The position numbers were made by a program, and so were the translations under genes. A stretch of DNA of 64,000 nucleotides from JBOGUF01 sp050696075. Its GTDB lineage: Bacteria; Chloroflexota; Chloroflexia; Thermomicrobiales; UBA6265. Under the pieces are notes generated by a model that made no database searches, had not been told where the DNA came from, and saw nothing but the letters and a program-made list of their open reading frames with translations. Positions 17,002 to 26,100 of the stretch are shown here, one piece after another. The stretch lies in the NCBI GenBank assembly GCA_050696075.1, contig JBOGUF010000045.1, positions 1 to 64,000 of the forward strand. The letters run 5' to 3'. Positions within the stretch are counted from its first letter, which is position 1; each line of letters opens with the position of its first letter.

Positions 17002-20000
17002 TGGCCTACGCCGCGATCGAGATCGAGGGTGGGCTCTTCCCGGCGGATCTGCTCGACCGGATCGCCGCCGGCGAGGGCGCCGGCCAGGCCGCGAAGGAGT
17101 TCGGCCTCGACGGCCGCCGCCTCTCCGACGAGACGCAGGCCGCCTTCTCCGACGTCCGCTCCTACTGGGACGCCTTCCAGCGCCGCCGCGAGCACTCCCG
17201 CGAGAGTCTGACCAGTCTCACGCGGGAGAGCTGGATGATCCCCGCCCTCGAACGGCTCGGCTTCGATCTCGTCTACCAGCGTGCCGGCCTCGCGGTCGGC
17301 GCCGAGAGCTATCAGATCTCGCACCTGGCCGGCGATGATCCGTCGGCTCCGCCGCTGCATGTCGTCGCCATCGACCAGGACCTCGGCAAGAAGGAGGGCG
17401 CCCGTCGCAGTCCCCACGCCCTCGTCCAGGAGTACCTCAATCGCTCCGACGCGCTCTGGGGCATCGTCACCAACGGGGAACGACTGCGCCTCCTGCGCGA
17501 CTCGAACCGCCTCTCTCGCCCCACCTACCTTGAGTTCGATCTGCGGGGAATGATCGAGGCGAATCTCTACAGCGAGTTTGTTCTCCTCTACCGCCTCCTC
17601 CATCGGACGCGTTTTCCGCGGAGTGCTGGCGCCGCCGCCTCGTGCATTCTGGAAAGGCTCTACCAGGAAGGGCTCGACGAAGGCGGGCGCGTCCGGAAGC
17701 ACCTGCGCGACGGGGTCGAGCAGGCGCTGGAGATCCTCGGCAATGCCTTCCTCTCGCACCCGGAGAGCGGAGACTTGAGAGCGGCCTTCGAGCGCGGCCA
17801 TCTCGACGCCGCCCGGTACTATCGGCAGCTCCTGCGTCTCGTCTACCGCCTCCTCTTCCTCTTCGTCGCCGAGGAGCGGCGCCTCATCTTCCCGCCCGAC
17901 TCGACCACGACCGATCTGCACGAGATCTATTCGCGTTACTACAGCGCGAACCGTCTCCGCGACCGGTGCGAGCGCCCCTACGGTGGCGACCGGTTCGGTG
18001 ACCTCTGGCGGGGTCTTGTGCGGACCTTCGAACTCCTCCGCGACGACGAGACCGCGAGGATGCTGGGCCTCACGGCACTCGACGGCGAGCTCTTCGGGCC
18101 GTCCGCCTGCCGGGACCTGGAGACCGCCCACTGCCACAACCGCGACCTGCTCCGGGCGATCTTCCACCTCTCGACCTTCAAGGACGAAAAGGTCCGCCGC
18201 CGCGTCAACTACGCCGGGCTCGACGTCGAGGAGCTTGGCTCCGTCTATGAGAGCCTCCTCGAATACCGCCCTGCCGTCCGTCTCGATGATCCTAGGCCGT
18301 TCCAGCTCGTCGCCGGCAGCGACCGCAAGACGACCGGCTCCTACTACACCCCGCCCGAGCTGGTCCGCGAGCTGATCGAGTCCGCGCTCGTCCCGGTCCT
18401 GAACGAGCAGCTTGCCGCCGCGAAGACGCGGGAGGAGCAGGAGCGAGCGATCCTCAGCCTGAAGGTCTGCGATCCGGCGTCCGGCTCGGGTCACTTCCTC
18501 CTCGCCGCCGCCCGCCGACTGGGAAGGGAGTTGGCGCGCGTTCGTACCGGCGAAGCCGAGCCCGCGCCCGATGCCTACCGTCTCGCCGTCCGCGACGTCA
18601 TCCGCTCCTGCATCTACGCCGTCGACAAGAACCCGCTCGCCGTCGATCTCTGCAAAGTCGCCCTCTGGATCGAGGGCCACCACGCCGGCCTACCCCTTTC
18701 CTTCCTCGACTATCACATCAAACACGGCGATAGCCTGGTTGGGGTCTTTGACCTCGCGGTGCTGAGGCAGGGCATCCCGGACGATGCGTACAAGTCGGTG
18801 ACCGGTGACGACAAGAAGTTTGCTATCCACGTCCGAAAGCTCAACACGACACGGTCGCTCGACTATGCCGATGGCTTTCCAGATCTGGACGGCGAGTTCG
18901 CTCGGGAGTTCGGCGCGCTTGCGCTCCTTGATGAGCGGAATGCCAATGACGTCCGGGCGAAGGAACAGATCTACGCGCAGCTCCGCGACCCGGAGACCGT
19001 CTGGTGGACCTGGAGGCGGGCGTGCAACCTCTGGACCGCCGCCTTCTTCGCGCCGCTTGTCGAGGACGCGCCGCGACGCTTTTCGGGATCACTCGCGCCG
19101 CTGACGGAGGACGTCCATCGAGCGCTCACGCAGCCGAAGTCGCTCGATGCTGAAGTCGGCGGACGGGCCGACGCGCTGGCTGATCGGCTCGCCTTCTTCC
19201 ATTGGCCGCTTGAGTTTCCCGAGGTATTCGAGGCCGGCGGCTTCGACGTGGTTCTCGGCAACCCGCCGTGGGAGCGGATCAAGCTGCAAGAGCAGGAGTT
19301 CTTCGCCGCGCGCGATCCGGCGATTGCCACCGCGTCGAACAAAGCCGCGCGCCAACGCCTGATCGATCGACTACCCGAGAGCGATCCGGCGCTTGCCCGA
19401 GCGTTCGCGGACGCGAAGCACGACGCCGAGGCGGCGAGCACGTTCCTTCGCGCATCCGGCCGCTTCCCACGCACCGGCCGCGGCGACATCAACACGTACT
19501 CCGTCTTTGCCGAGCAAACGGCCCGGATGGCGGGTCATCGCGGTCGTGGCGGCGTGCTCGTGCCGACCGGCATCGCCACCGACGACACCAACAAGCACTT
19601 CTTCCGCTGGCTGGTCGAGCACGGCCGCTTGGTCAGCCTCTTCGACTTCGAGAACCGCGAGGGGCTCTTCCCCGCGGTCGACAGCCGCATGAAGTTCTCG
19701 CTGCTGACGGTGAGCGGGGCGGAGCGGCCGGCGGCGCCATTCGAGGCCGCCTTCTTCCTCCTCCAGCCAGCCGAACTGCGCGACCCGGAAAGCCGCTTCA
19801 CCCTGTCGGCGGACGACATCGCCCTCCTCAACCCGAACACCCGCACCTGCCCCATCTTCCGCTCGGCGCGGGACGCCGAGATCACCAGGGCGCTCTACCG
19901 CGCCGCGCCGGTGCTGATCAACGAGGCGACCGGCGAGAACCCGTGGGGCGTCACGTTCAAGCGCATGTTGGACATGTCGAACGACTCCCACCTCTTCCGG

Positions 20001-21557
20001 ACGCGGGCGGAGCTGGAGGGAGATGGCGCGATCCTCGGGCCGGATGGCCGGTTCCGGCGGGGCGACGAGGTGTGGGAGCGACTTTATCAAGGAATGATGT
20101 TCCAAAACTATGACCACCGAGCGGCCGACATTGTGCATAGCGCAACGGCGGCTCAACGCCAGAATCAACCGATTGATATCTCAACCGAGGAACATAACGA
20201 TTCCAGTCGCCTCGCGATACCGATGTATTGGGTACATGAGCAGGACATCGCCGCTCGCCTGGTCGATTATTGCCGAGAGTGGTTTGTCGCATTTGCAAAT
20301 GTGACCAGTCCGACGAACATGACGACGGTTAAATTGACTATCCTGCCGCGAACCGCTGCCGGTCATAGCCTTCAGCTCATACTCCCGAAAGACACAGTCA
20401 GTGCTTCACGAGTTGCTGCCCTCGCCGCCAATCTCAACTGCCTCGCCTTTGACTGGGTTACTAGGCAAAAGATTGGAGGCGTGAACCTCAGCTACTTCAT
20501 CGTCAAGCAGCTTCCCGTCCTTCCGCCCGAGACCTACACCCTGGACCTGCTCGATGAGATCGTCACCCGCGTCCTGGAGCTGGTCTACACGGCGCACGAC
20601 CTGGTGCCCTTCGCGCGGGACTGCGGCTGCGACGGCCCGCCGTTCGACTGGGACGAGGAGCGGCGGGCGCAACTGCGGGCGGAGCTGGACGGCATCTACG
20701 CTCATCTCTACGGGCTGAACCGTGACGACTTCGCCTACATCCTTGGCACCTTCCCTGTGCTGGAGAAGAACGAGCGAAAGGCGTTCGGGGAGTACCGCAC
20801 CAAGCGCCTCTGCCTCGACGCCTATGACCGCTTCACCGATCTGAGCGGTGAGGCTGCCGCCGCGGTGCGCCACGTCTTCGTGTTGCCCGAGGCTCCAGCC
20901 CGACCGGAGCCTGTCGCCGGCCTGATGGCCGCCGAGCCTCCGCCCTCTCCATACGATGCGCGGGCGGACGAATCGCCCAGTGTGACCGGCCACGACCGCT
21001 ACCGGCAGGCGGCTGTCGTGGCGTGGCTCGCGAACCAAAGCGCGGGCGATCCGACTTTCGGCCGCACCAAGCTCGCCAAGGAGCTCTACTTCCTTCAAGA
21101 GCACCTTGGGGTCGATCTCAACCTCGAATTCGTCCGCGAGGCCGCCGGTCCGCTCGATCCGAAGCTCTATCCCGTCGAGGGCCTGGCGCAAAAGCAGAGC
21201 TGGTTGACCGTCACCAAGCAGCGCCGAATCGTCCGCTACCGGCCGGGCCGCAAGGCGGCCGAAGCGGACGGCGTCGCGCTCCGCTTCCTCTCCGACCGCC
21301 TCGCCGACGTCGAGGCACTGGTGACCTTCTTCCGTCCCTTCGACTGGCTCACCATCGAGCAGTGGGCAACCGTCCATCAGGTCTGGCGCCAGCGCCGCGA
21401 GCAAGGGCAGCCGCTGACGAAGTCGGCCATCCTCGACGAGGTCCTCGCCTGGAAGCCGTCCCGCAGCGGCTTTGACCGGCGCTCGATCGCGCAGGTCATC
21501 GACGCGATGATCGAGCATGGATTTGTCGCGCTGCCCGATCATCAACCGCGCACATGA
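17001..21557 (+). CDS. Large N6-adenine DNA methyltransferase (PglX/DrmMI-like)
   Basis: The 1518-aa product has an N-terminal type I R-like region (~75-200: SWMIPALERLGFDLVYQRAG; ALWGIVTNGERLRLLRDSNR). A class I methyltransferase core has SAM motif DPASGSGHFLL (~491) and catalytic NPPW (VLGNPPWERIK, ~752). A target-recognition region (~850-1180) and a C-terminal unit (~1330-1518, GRTKLAKELYFLQEHLGVDL) follow. The order is that of PglX, DrmMI and other Eco57I-like enzymes. It would mark host DNA, with the helicases acting on unmodified DNA. The C-terminal segment resembles the Panacea antitoxin fold by eye. It is followed convergently by the AbiE pair. Confidence 0.85.
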   Translation: MAYAAIEIEGGLFPADLLDRIAAGEGAGQAAKEFGLDGRRLSDETQAAFSDVRSYWDAFQRRREHSRESLTSLTRESWMIPALERLGFDLVYQRAGLAVGAESYQISHLAGDDPSAPPLHVVAIDQDLGKKEGARRSPHALVQEYLNRSDALWGIVTNGERLRLLRDSNRLSRPTYLEFDLRGMIEANLYSEFVLLYRLLHRTRFPRSAGAAASCILERLYQEGLDEGGRVRKHLRDGVEQALEILGNAFLSHPESGDLRAAFERGHLDAARYYRQLLRLVYRLLFLFVAEERRLIFPPDSTTTDLHEIYSRYYSANRLRDRCERPYGGDRFGDLWRGLVRTFELLRDDETARMLGLTALDGELFGPSACRDLETAHCHNRDLLRAIFHLSTFKDEKVRRRVNYAGLDVEELGSVYESLLEYRPAVRLDDPRPFQLVAGSDRKTTGSYYTPPELVRELIESALVPVLNEQLAAAKTREEQERAILSLKVCDPASGSGHFLLAAARRLGRELARVRTGEAEPAPDAYRLAVRDVIRSCIYAVDKNPLAVDLCKVALWIEGHHAGLPLSFLDYHIKHGDSLVGVFDLAVLRQGIPDDAYKSVTGDDKKFAIHVRKLNTTRSLDYADGFPDLDGEFAREFGALALLDERNANDVRAKEQIYAQLRDPETVWWTWRRACNLWTAAFFAPLVEDAPRRFSGSLAPLTEDVHRALTQPKSLDAEVGGRADALADRLAFFHWPLEFPEVFEAGGFDVVLGNPPWERIKLQEQEFFAARDPAIATASNKAARQRLIDRLPESDPALARAFADAKHDAEAASTFLRASGRFPRTGRGDINTYSVFAEQTARMAGHRGRGGVLVPTGIATDDTNKHFFRWLVEHGRLVSLFDFENREGLFPAVDSRMKFSLLTVSGAERPAAPFEAAFFLLQPAELRDPESRFTLSADDIALLNPNTRTCPIFRSARDAEITRALYRAAPVLINEATGENPWGVTFKRMLDMSNDSHLFRTRAELEGDGAILGPDGRFRRGDEVWERLYQGMMFQNYDHRAADIVHSATAAQRQNQPIDISTEEHNDSSRLAIPMYWVHEQDIAARLVDYCREWFVAFANVTSPTNMTTVKLTILPRTAAGHSLQLILPKDTVSASRVAALAANLNCLAFDWVTRQKIGGVNLSYFIVKQLPVLPPETYTLDLLDEIVTRVLELVYTAHDLVPFARDCGCDGPPFDWDEERRAQLRAELDGIYAHLYGLNRDDFAYILGTFPVLEKNERKAFGEYRTKRLCLDAYDRFTDLSGEAAAAVRHVFVLPEAPARPEPVAGLMAAEPPPSPYDARADESPSVTGHDRYRQAAVVAWLANQSAGDPTFGRTKLAKELYFLQEHLGVDLNLEFVREAAGPLDPKLYPVEGLAQKQSWLTVTKQRRIVRYRPGRKAAEADGVALRFLSDRLADVEALVTFFRPFDWLTIEQWATVHQVWRQRREQGQPLTKSAILDEVLAWKPSRSGFDRRSIAQVIDAMIEHGFVALPDHQPRT

Positions 21558-21566
21558 TGGGAAGGA

Positions 21567-22463
21567 TCATTGGGACGGTCGCCACGAGCCGCGCACTGCG
21601 TGCCAGCGCGCATCGTCCTCCGGTTCGCCGCTTAGGACGGGATCAAGAAAGTCAGCGGCCAGCCGGTGTCCGGTCGCAAGGTCCGGTTCGAGTCCGACCT
21701 CCGTGGCGAGCCGTCGATACACAGTTGCCCAGCTCGACGGCGGGGATGGAAGTGCCGCGGGAATGGCGTGCGTTCCCCTGGCGGTGAAGGTGACGTCGAG
21801 TGCGTGCCGCAAGCGGCCTGCCTCGAAGTCGGCGGCAGAGCGGATCAGGACCAGGTCGATGAGGTCTTTGACCCGCGAGCTGGGGTGTTGCCCGCCAAAG
21901 GTGCGCGTGTAGGCGTGAACCTTCTCGGCGAGATGTTGTTCAAGGGGCAGCGCCGGGACCTCGATCGGTTCGAACCCCGCAAAGCCGAAGAAATCCGGTC
22001 CGTGCAGGCGATCAGGCGTGCCAACCAGTGGATCGCCGAATCCGACGTCGATGATCGCGTCCTCAAAGCGGCGGCCGTCGAGTCCGGCCGTGACGTGGTA
22101 GCGCACGGCGGCGCCTTCGAGATCGGGGTCCATCTTTCCTTGCCGCTCGATCTCGAACGTGAAGAAATCGCCGAGGTCGAGCGATTGGGCGGCGATGAGG
22201 TCCGTGGTCGCCGCCTCCTCGCTGTCCTGACGGGCAAGGTCCAGATCCCTGGTGGTGCGGGCACGGTCGCCGAGCCGCAGGTCCAGGGCCAGGCCGCCCT
22301 TGACGATCCATCGATCCGGGGCGACGACGAGCAGGCGAGCCAGCAGGCGGTCGAAGACGACCATCTTACGCAGGCGCCCGAGCGCACGCTGGTCCTGCCG
22401 AGCCGCCGTATTGAGCCGCTGTTCCAGCGCGGCGCGGAACGCGGTCGCGGTGGCGTACCTCAT
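21567..22463 (-). CDS. AbiEii/AbiGii-type nucleotidyltransferase toxin
   Basis: The 298-aa protein has the nucleotidyltransferase signature IVKGGLALDLRLGDRARTTRDLDLA (KGG plus R-x-T-x-D-x-D, residues ~54-77). The family's second block is EKVHAYTR...RVKDLIDLVLI (~195-215). AbiEii toxins transfer nucleotides onto targets and stop growth, as part of type IV abortive-infection pairs. The start overlaps the stop of the antitoxin gene by four bases (ATGA). It ends 10 bases from the methyltransferase stop, on the other strand. Confidence 0.9.
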   Translation of the reverse strand: MRYATATAFRAALEQRLNTAARQDQRALGRLRKMVVFDRLLARLLVVAPDRWIVKGGLALDLRLGDRARTTRDLDLARQDSEEAATTDLIAAQSLDLGDFFTFEIERQGKMDPDLEGAAVRYHVTAGLDGRRFEDAIIDVGFGDPLVGTPDRLHGPDFFGFAGFEPIEVPALPLEQHLAEKVHAYTRTFGGQHPSSRVKDLIDLVLIRSAADFEAGRLRHALDVTFTARGTHAIPAALPSPPSSWATVYRRLATEVGLEPDLATGHRLAADFLDPVLSGEPEDDARWHAVRGSWRPSQ

Positions 22464-23062
22464 CTCGTCACCTGGTCGATGGCGCCGGCAATGAGACGGG
22501 CAACGCGTTGGCTCCGCTCCAGGGCGGCCTGCCGGAGCAGCGTGCGGGTCGTCAGTCCCCGTTCGATGGCCTGCCTGACCGCGAGCTCGATTTGCTCCGG
22601 GCCGATGCCCACCTCGGCCGCGTCGAGAATCGTCCGTGTGGCCGACGTGAGCCGAATGCCGTCGCGGACAGCGATGTCGCCCGGCTGGAGGGACTTGGAC
22701 GTGGTGTGGATAGTCAGACCCGGCAGCGTCGCCAGATAACGCTTCGAGCGCGGCACCGTGAGGTGGATGCTATCAGGGATCACGTCGCTCAGGCCGTACA
22801 GGTCGAGCGCGCTCTCGTGCGACACCACGGCCACGTCCTTGCCGACGGCGAGCCAGGCGGCGGCGACCTCGTCCCGCGGCGAGGACGGGTAGTCGCGAAA
22901 GCGATAGAGCCCTCGGTGGGTTCGAGTAAACTTACCGCTTCGCGTATGATATGTGAGCAGATTCCAGTTGAAACCGCAGGCACGGGCTTGTGCGGTTGTA
23001 AAGTAACCGTGCTGCCCGGACGCGGTCGCGAAGAGGCAGGAAAGATCTGGGTCGCTGGCCAT
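22460..23062 (-). CDS. AbiEi-type antitoxin / transcriptional repressor
   Basis: The 200-aa protein has an N-terminal winged-helix (HGYFTTAQARACGFNWNLLT, then GKFTRTHRGLYRF, residues ~15-60) and a C-terminal domain with VVSHESALDLYGLSDVIPD and the basic PRSKRYLATLPGLTIH motif. This is the AbiEi pattern: it neutralises the toxin and represses its own operon. ATG 23062 is preferred because AAGGA lies upstream; ATGs at 23074 and 23101 fall in or next to the operator palindrome. It is transcribed divergently from the large helicase gene. Confidence 0.85.
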   Translation of the reverse strand: MASDPDLSCLFATASGQHGYFTTAQARACGFNWNLLTYHTRSGKFTRTHRGLYRFRDYPSSPRDEVAAAWLAVGKDVAVVSHESALDLYGLSDVIPDSIHLTVPRSKRYLATLPGLTIHTTSKSLQPGDIAVRDGIRLTSATRTILDAAEVGIGPEQIELAVRQAIERGLTTRTLLRQAALERSQRVARLIAGAIDQVTR

Positions 23063-23072
23063 CGTGTCATCC

Positions 23073-23097
23073 ATTCCTTCAGTATATTTGAAGGAAT
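23073..23097. promoter_or_regulatory. Palindromic operator of the AbiE operon
   Basis: Nine-base arms ATTCCTTCA / TGAAGGAAT flank a 7-base A/T-rich centre with a TATATT-like -10. It lies in the divergent region between the antitoxin gene and the helicase start at 23154. AbiEi proteins bind inverted repeats in their own promoters, so this is the expected site. Confidence 0.65.
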
Positions 23098-23153
23098 CCA
23101 TGACAGACCAGGACCAGCGAAACCTACTGCAATGTGGGACCGGGAGGGTAAGG

Positions 23154-26100
23154 ATGTCGCTTGACGTTTTCGCGCTCCGCGATCGCGTCGTCGGCGAGTA
23201 TCGCGACTACTTCGAGAGCTTCGTCCGCATCCTCGACGAGCGGATCGACGGCTTCGTCCGCGATTCGCTCCGCGACGGCGAGCTCTGGCCCGACGCCGTC
23301 CTCCAGCTCAACCCCGCCTACGAGCGCGGACAGACGCTCGGCGAGTTAGCCAATCAGGGTCTTATCGCCCGCGAGACTGCCCGGTTCTTCGGCCCCAACT
23401 TGCGGCTCCACAGGCACCAGGAGGAGGCGCTCGGCATCGCCCAGTGCAGCGAGCCCTACATCGTCAGCACCGGGACCGGCTCCGGCAAGAGCCTCACCTA
23501 TCTCCTGCCCATCGTCGACCATGTCTTTCGTCACAACCCTGATCGCCCGACGGTTCGCGCGGTCATCGTCTACCCGATGAACGCTTTGGTAAACAGCCAG
23601 ATCGACGCGCTCGAACACTTCAAGCGGGAGAACTGGCCGGACAGTCCGCTCCACTTTGCCCGCTACACCGGCCAGGAGCGTGACGCGGAGCGCGAGGCGA
23701 TCATCAACAACCCGCCGCACATCCTCCTCACCAATTACGTCATGCTGGAGTACATGCTCCTCCGCCCCCACGAGCGGACGCTGCTCCGGACCGCGACCAA
23801 GGAGCTGAGCTTCCTCGTCATCGACGAGCTGCATGTCTACCGTGGCCGCCAGGGCGCCGACGTTGCGATGCTCACGCGTCGCGTTCGTCAGAAGGCGGGT
23901 CAGGACATCCAGCTCGTCGGCACCAGCGCCACGATCGCGACCGGCGGCTCCCGCGACGATCGCCAGGCGCGCATCGCCGACGTCGGTTCAACCCTCTTCG
24001 GCGTCCGCGTTCCTGCCGCGAACGTCGTGGACGAGACGCTCCAGCGGATCGCCGCCGTTGCCGTCCCGAGGACCCAAGCGGAGTTGCGCACGGCAGTGCA
24101 GTTGCCGCCGCCCGCGCCGTCGGATGCCGGCGTGCGGAACCACCCGCTCGCCGCCTGGCTCGAAGAGACGTTCGGCCTCCAAGAGGAAGACGGGCGCCTG
24201 ATCCGGCGAGAGCCGGTCACCTTCACCGATGGTCTCAAGCGGCTGGTTGAGGCAAGCGGTTTGCCGACGGATCTTTGTCGCGAGCGCCTCATGGCTGCCC
24301 TGGAGGCAGGGAATGCCGTCCGCACCAATACCGGCGATCCGCTCTTTGCCTTCCGCCTCCACCAATTCCTCGCCTCAGGCAGCAGCGTCTACGCGACGAT
24401 CGAGCAGCCCGACAGCCGCCAGCTCACACTTGCAGGGCAGTTCGTCGCGCCGGACGAAGACGATATCGAGGAAGGGAGCGCCGGTGAGCAGCCAAAGCTC
24501 CTCTATCCGCTGGCCTTCTGCCGCGACTGCGGCCAGGAGTATTACCTGGTCTCTCGCGCCGATCTCGACGGTGGCGAGCGCCTGCTCCCCCGCCTCCCGC
24601 TCCTGAACGCTCCGGACGACGAATTACCCGGCATGTACGGTTTCTTCGCTGTGGAGACCGGCGACCTCTGGCCCGAGGAAACGCCCGGCGATACTCGCCG
24701 CCTGACCCAACTTCCCGAGTTCTGGTTCGAGCAGCGCAAATCCGGACCGAAGGTTCGGCAGCGGTACGAGGAGCACATTCCGCTTGAGCTATGGGCGCAT
24801 CCCAGCGGCGCCGTCAGCTGGGAGCCGGTGCAGGGCGCGGTTCATGGTTGGTTCCAGGCACGTCCCTTGATGCTGTGCCTTCGCTGCCGTGCCAGCTACA
24901 CCCTTAGAGACAAGAGCGACTTCCGCAAGCTCGCCACCCTCAGTCAGACCGGGCGCTCGACCGCAACGACCATCCTGAGCAATGCCGCGGTCGGCGGGCT
25001 CCGGGCGGCCCATCCCGAGGACCGCGGTGGCAACAAGGTCCTCAGCTTCACCGACAACCGCCAGGATGCCTCCCTCCAGGCGGGCCATCTCAATGACTTC
25101 GCGCAAATTACGCTCCTGCGTGGCGCCCTCTCCCGTGCGCTGACCGAGCAAGACGAGTTGACCTTTTCGCGGCTCGGTCCCGCGATCCTTGCCGCGCTCG
25201 GTCCCAAGCCCGAGGAGTTCATGCGGGAACCGGTTGACTCCGGTCCAGGACACGACAGCGCGCGGGCCGTGATGGTCAATCTCCTCACGTACCGGGCATT
25301 TGAGGATCTTCGGCGCGCCTGGCGGATTGCCCAGCCGAATCTCGAACAGGTTGGGTTGCTCTCGCTCCGCTACGCGGGAATGGAGGAGCTTGCCCTTGAT
25401 GATGCGCGCTGGTCCGACGTGCCGGTATTGGCAGCCGCGAGCGGTCATAAGCGGTGGGAGGTTCTTCAGGCGATCCTCGATCACCTTCGTGGACTGCTCG
25501 TCATCGACGCCGAGTGCCTCCAAGCCGAGAGCACCCGCGAGTTGGTCAATCGAGCCAACCAATGGCTACGCACGCCCTGGTCGATCGATCGCCGCGAGCG
25601 GCTGCGGGAAAGCGTCATCGCGCGACTGCCCGGCATAGGCATGCCCGAGCACGACCGGGACTCAACGATCGGCCTCAGTTACCGTTCTACATTAGGACGC
25701 TACCTTCGCTCCCGCCACACCTGGGATCTGCCGAGCGATCTCTCGGCAACCGATGTGGATGCGATGGTGCTCGGCATCGTCGCCGTGTTGCGCGGCCACG
25801 TTCTTACCGTTGTTACGAAGGATGGGGAGGACTACGGCGTCCAGATCAAGGCGGACGTGGTCCGCTGGCAGCGCGGCGATGGCCGAGCCGCGGGCCTCGA
25901 TCCGGTCCGCGCCAGGGCTCTCCATAAGCGGCGCCTGGAGATGCTCTCGACCGAACCGAACGCGTTTTTCTCGCGCCTCTATCAAGAGCCATCTCGCCTT
26001 CTCGCGGGTATCACCGGCGCCGAGCACACCGGCCAGGTTGACAGGGAGACCCGGTTGGTGCGCGAGCGTGAGTTCAAAGCCGGGCAACTGGCCGCGATGT

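Noticed and set aside
16971..18683. 570-aa minus-strand frame
   Set aside because: Antisense shadow of the methyltransferase; composition is that of a reversed GC-rich gene and there is no ribosome-binding site.
20406..21545. 379-aa minus-strand frame
   Set aside because: Antisense shadow of the methyltransferase C-terminus.
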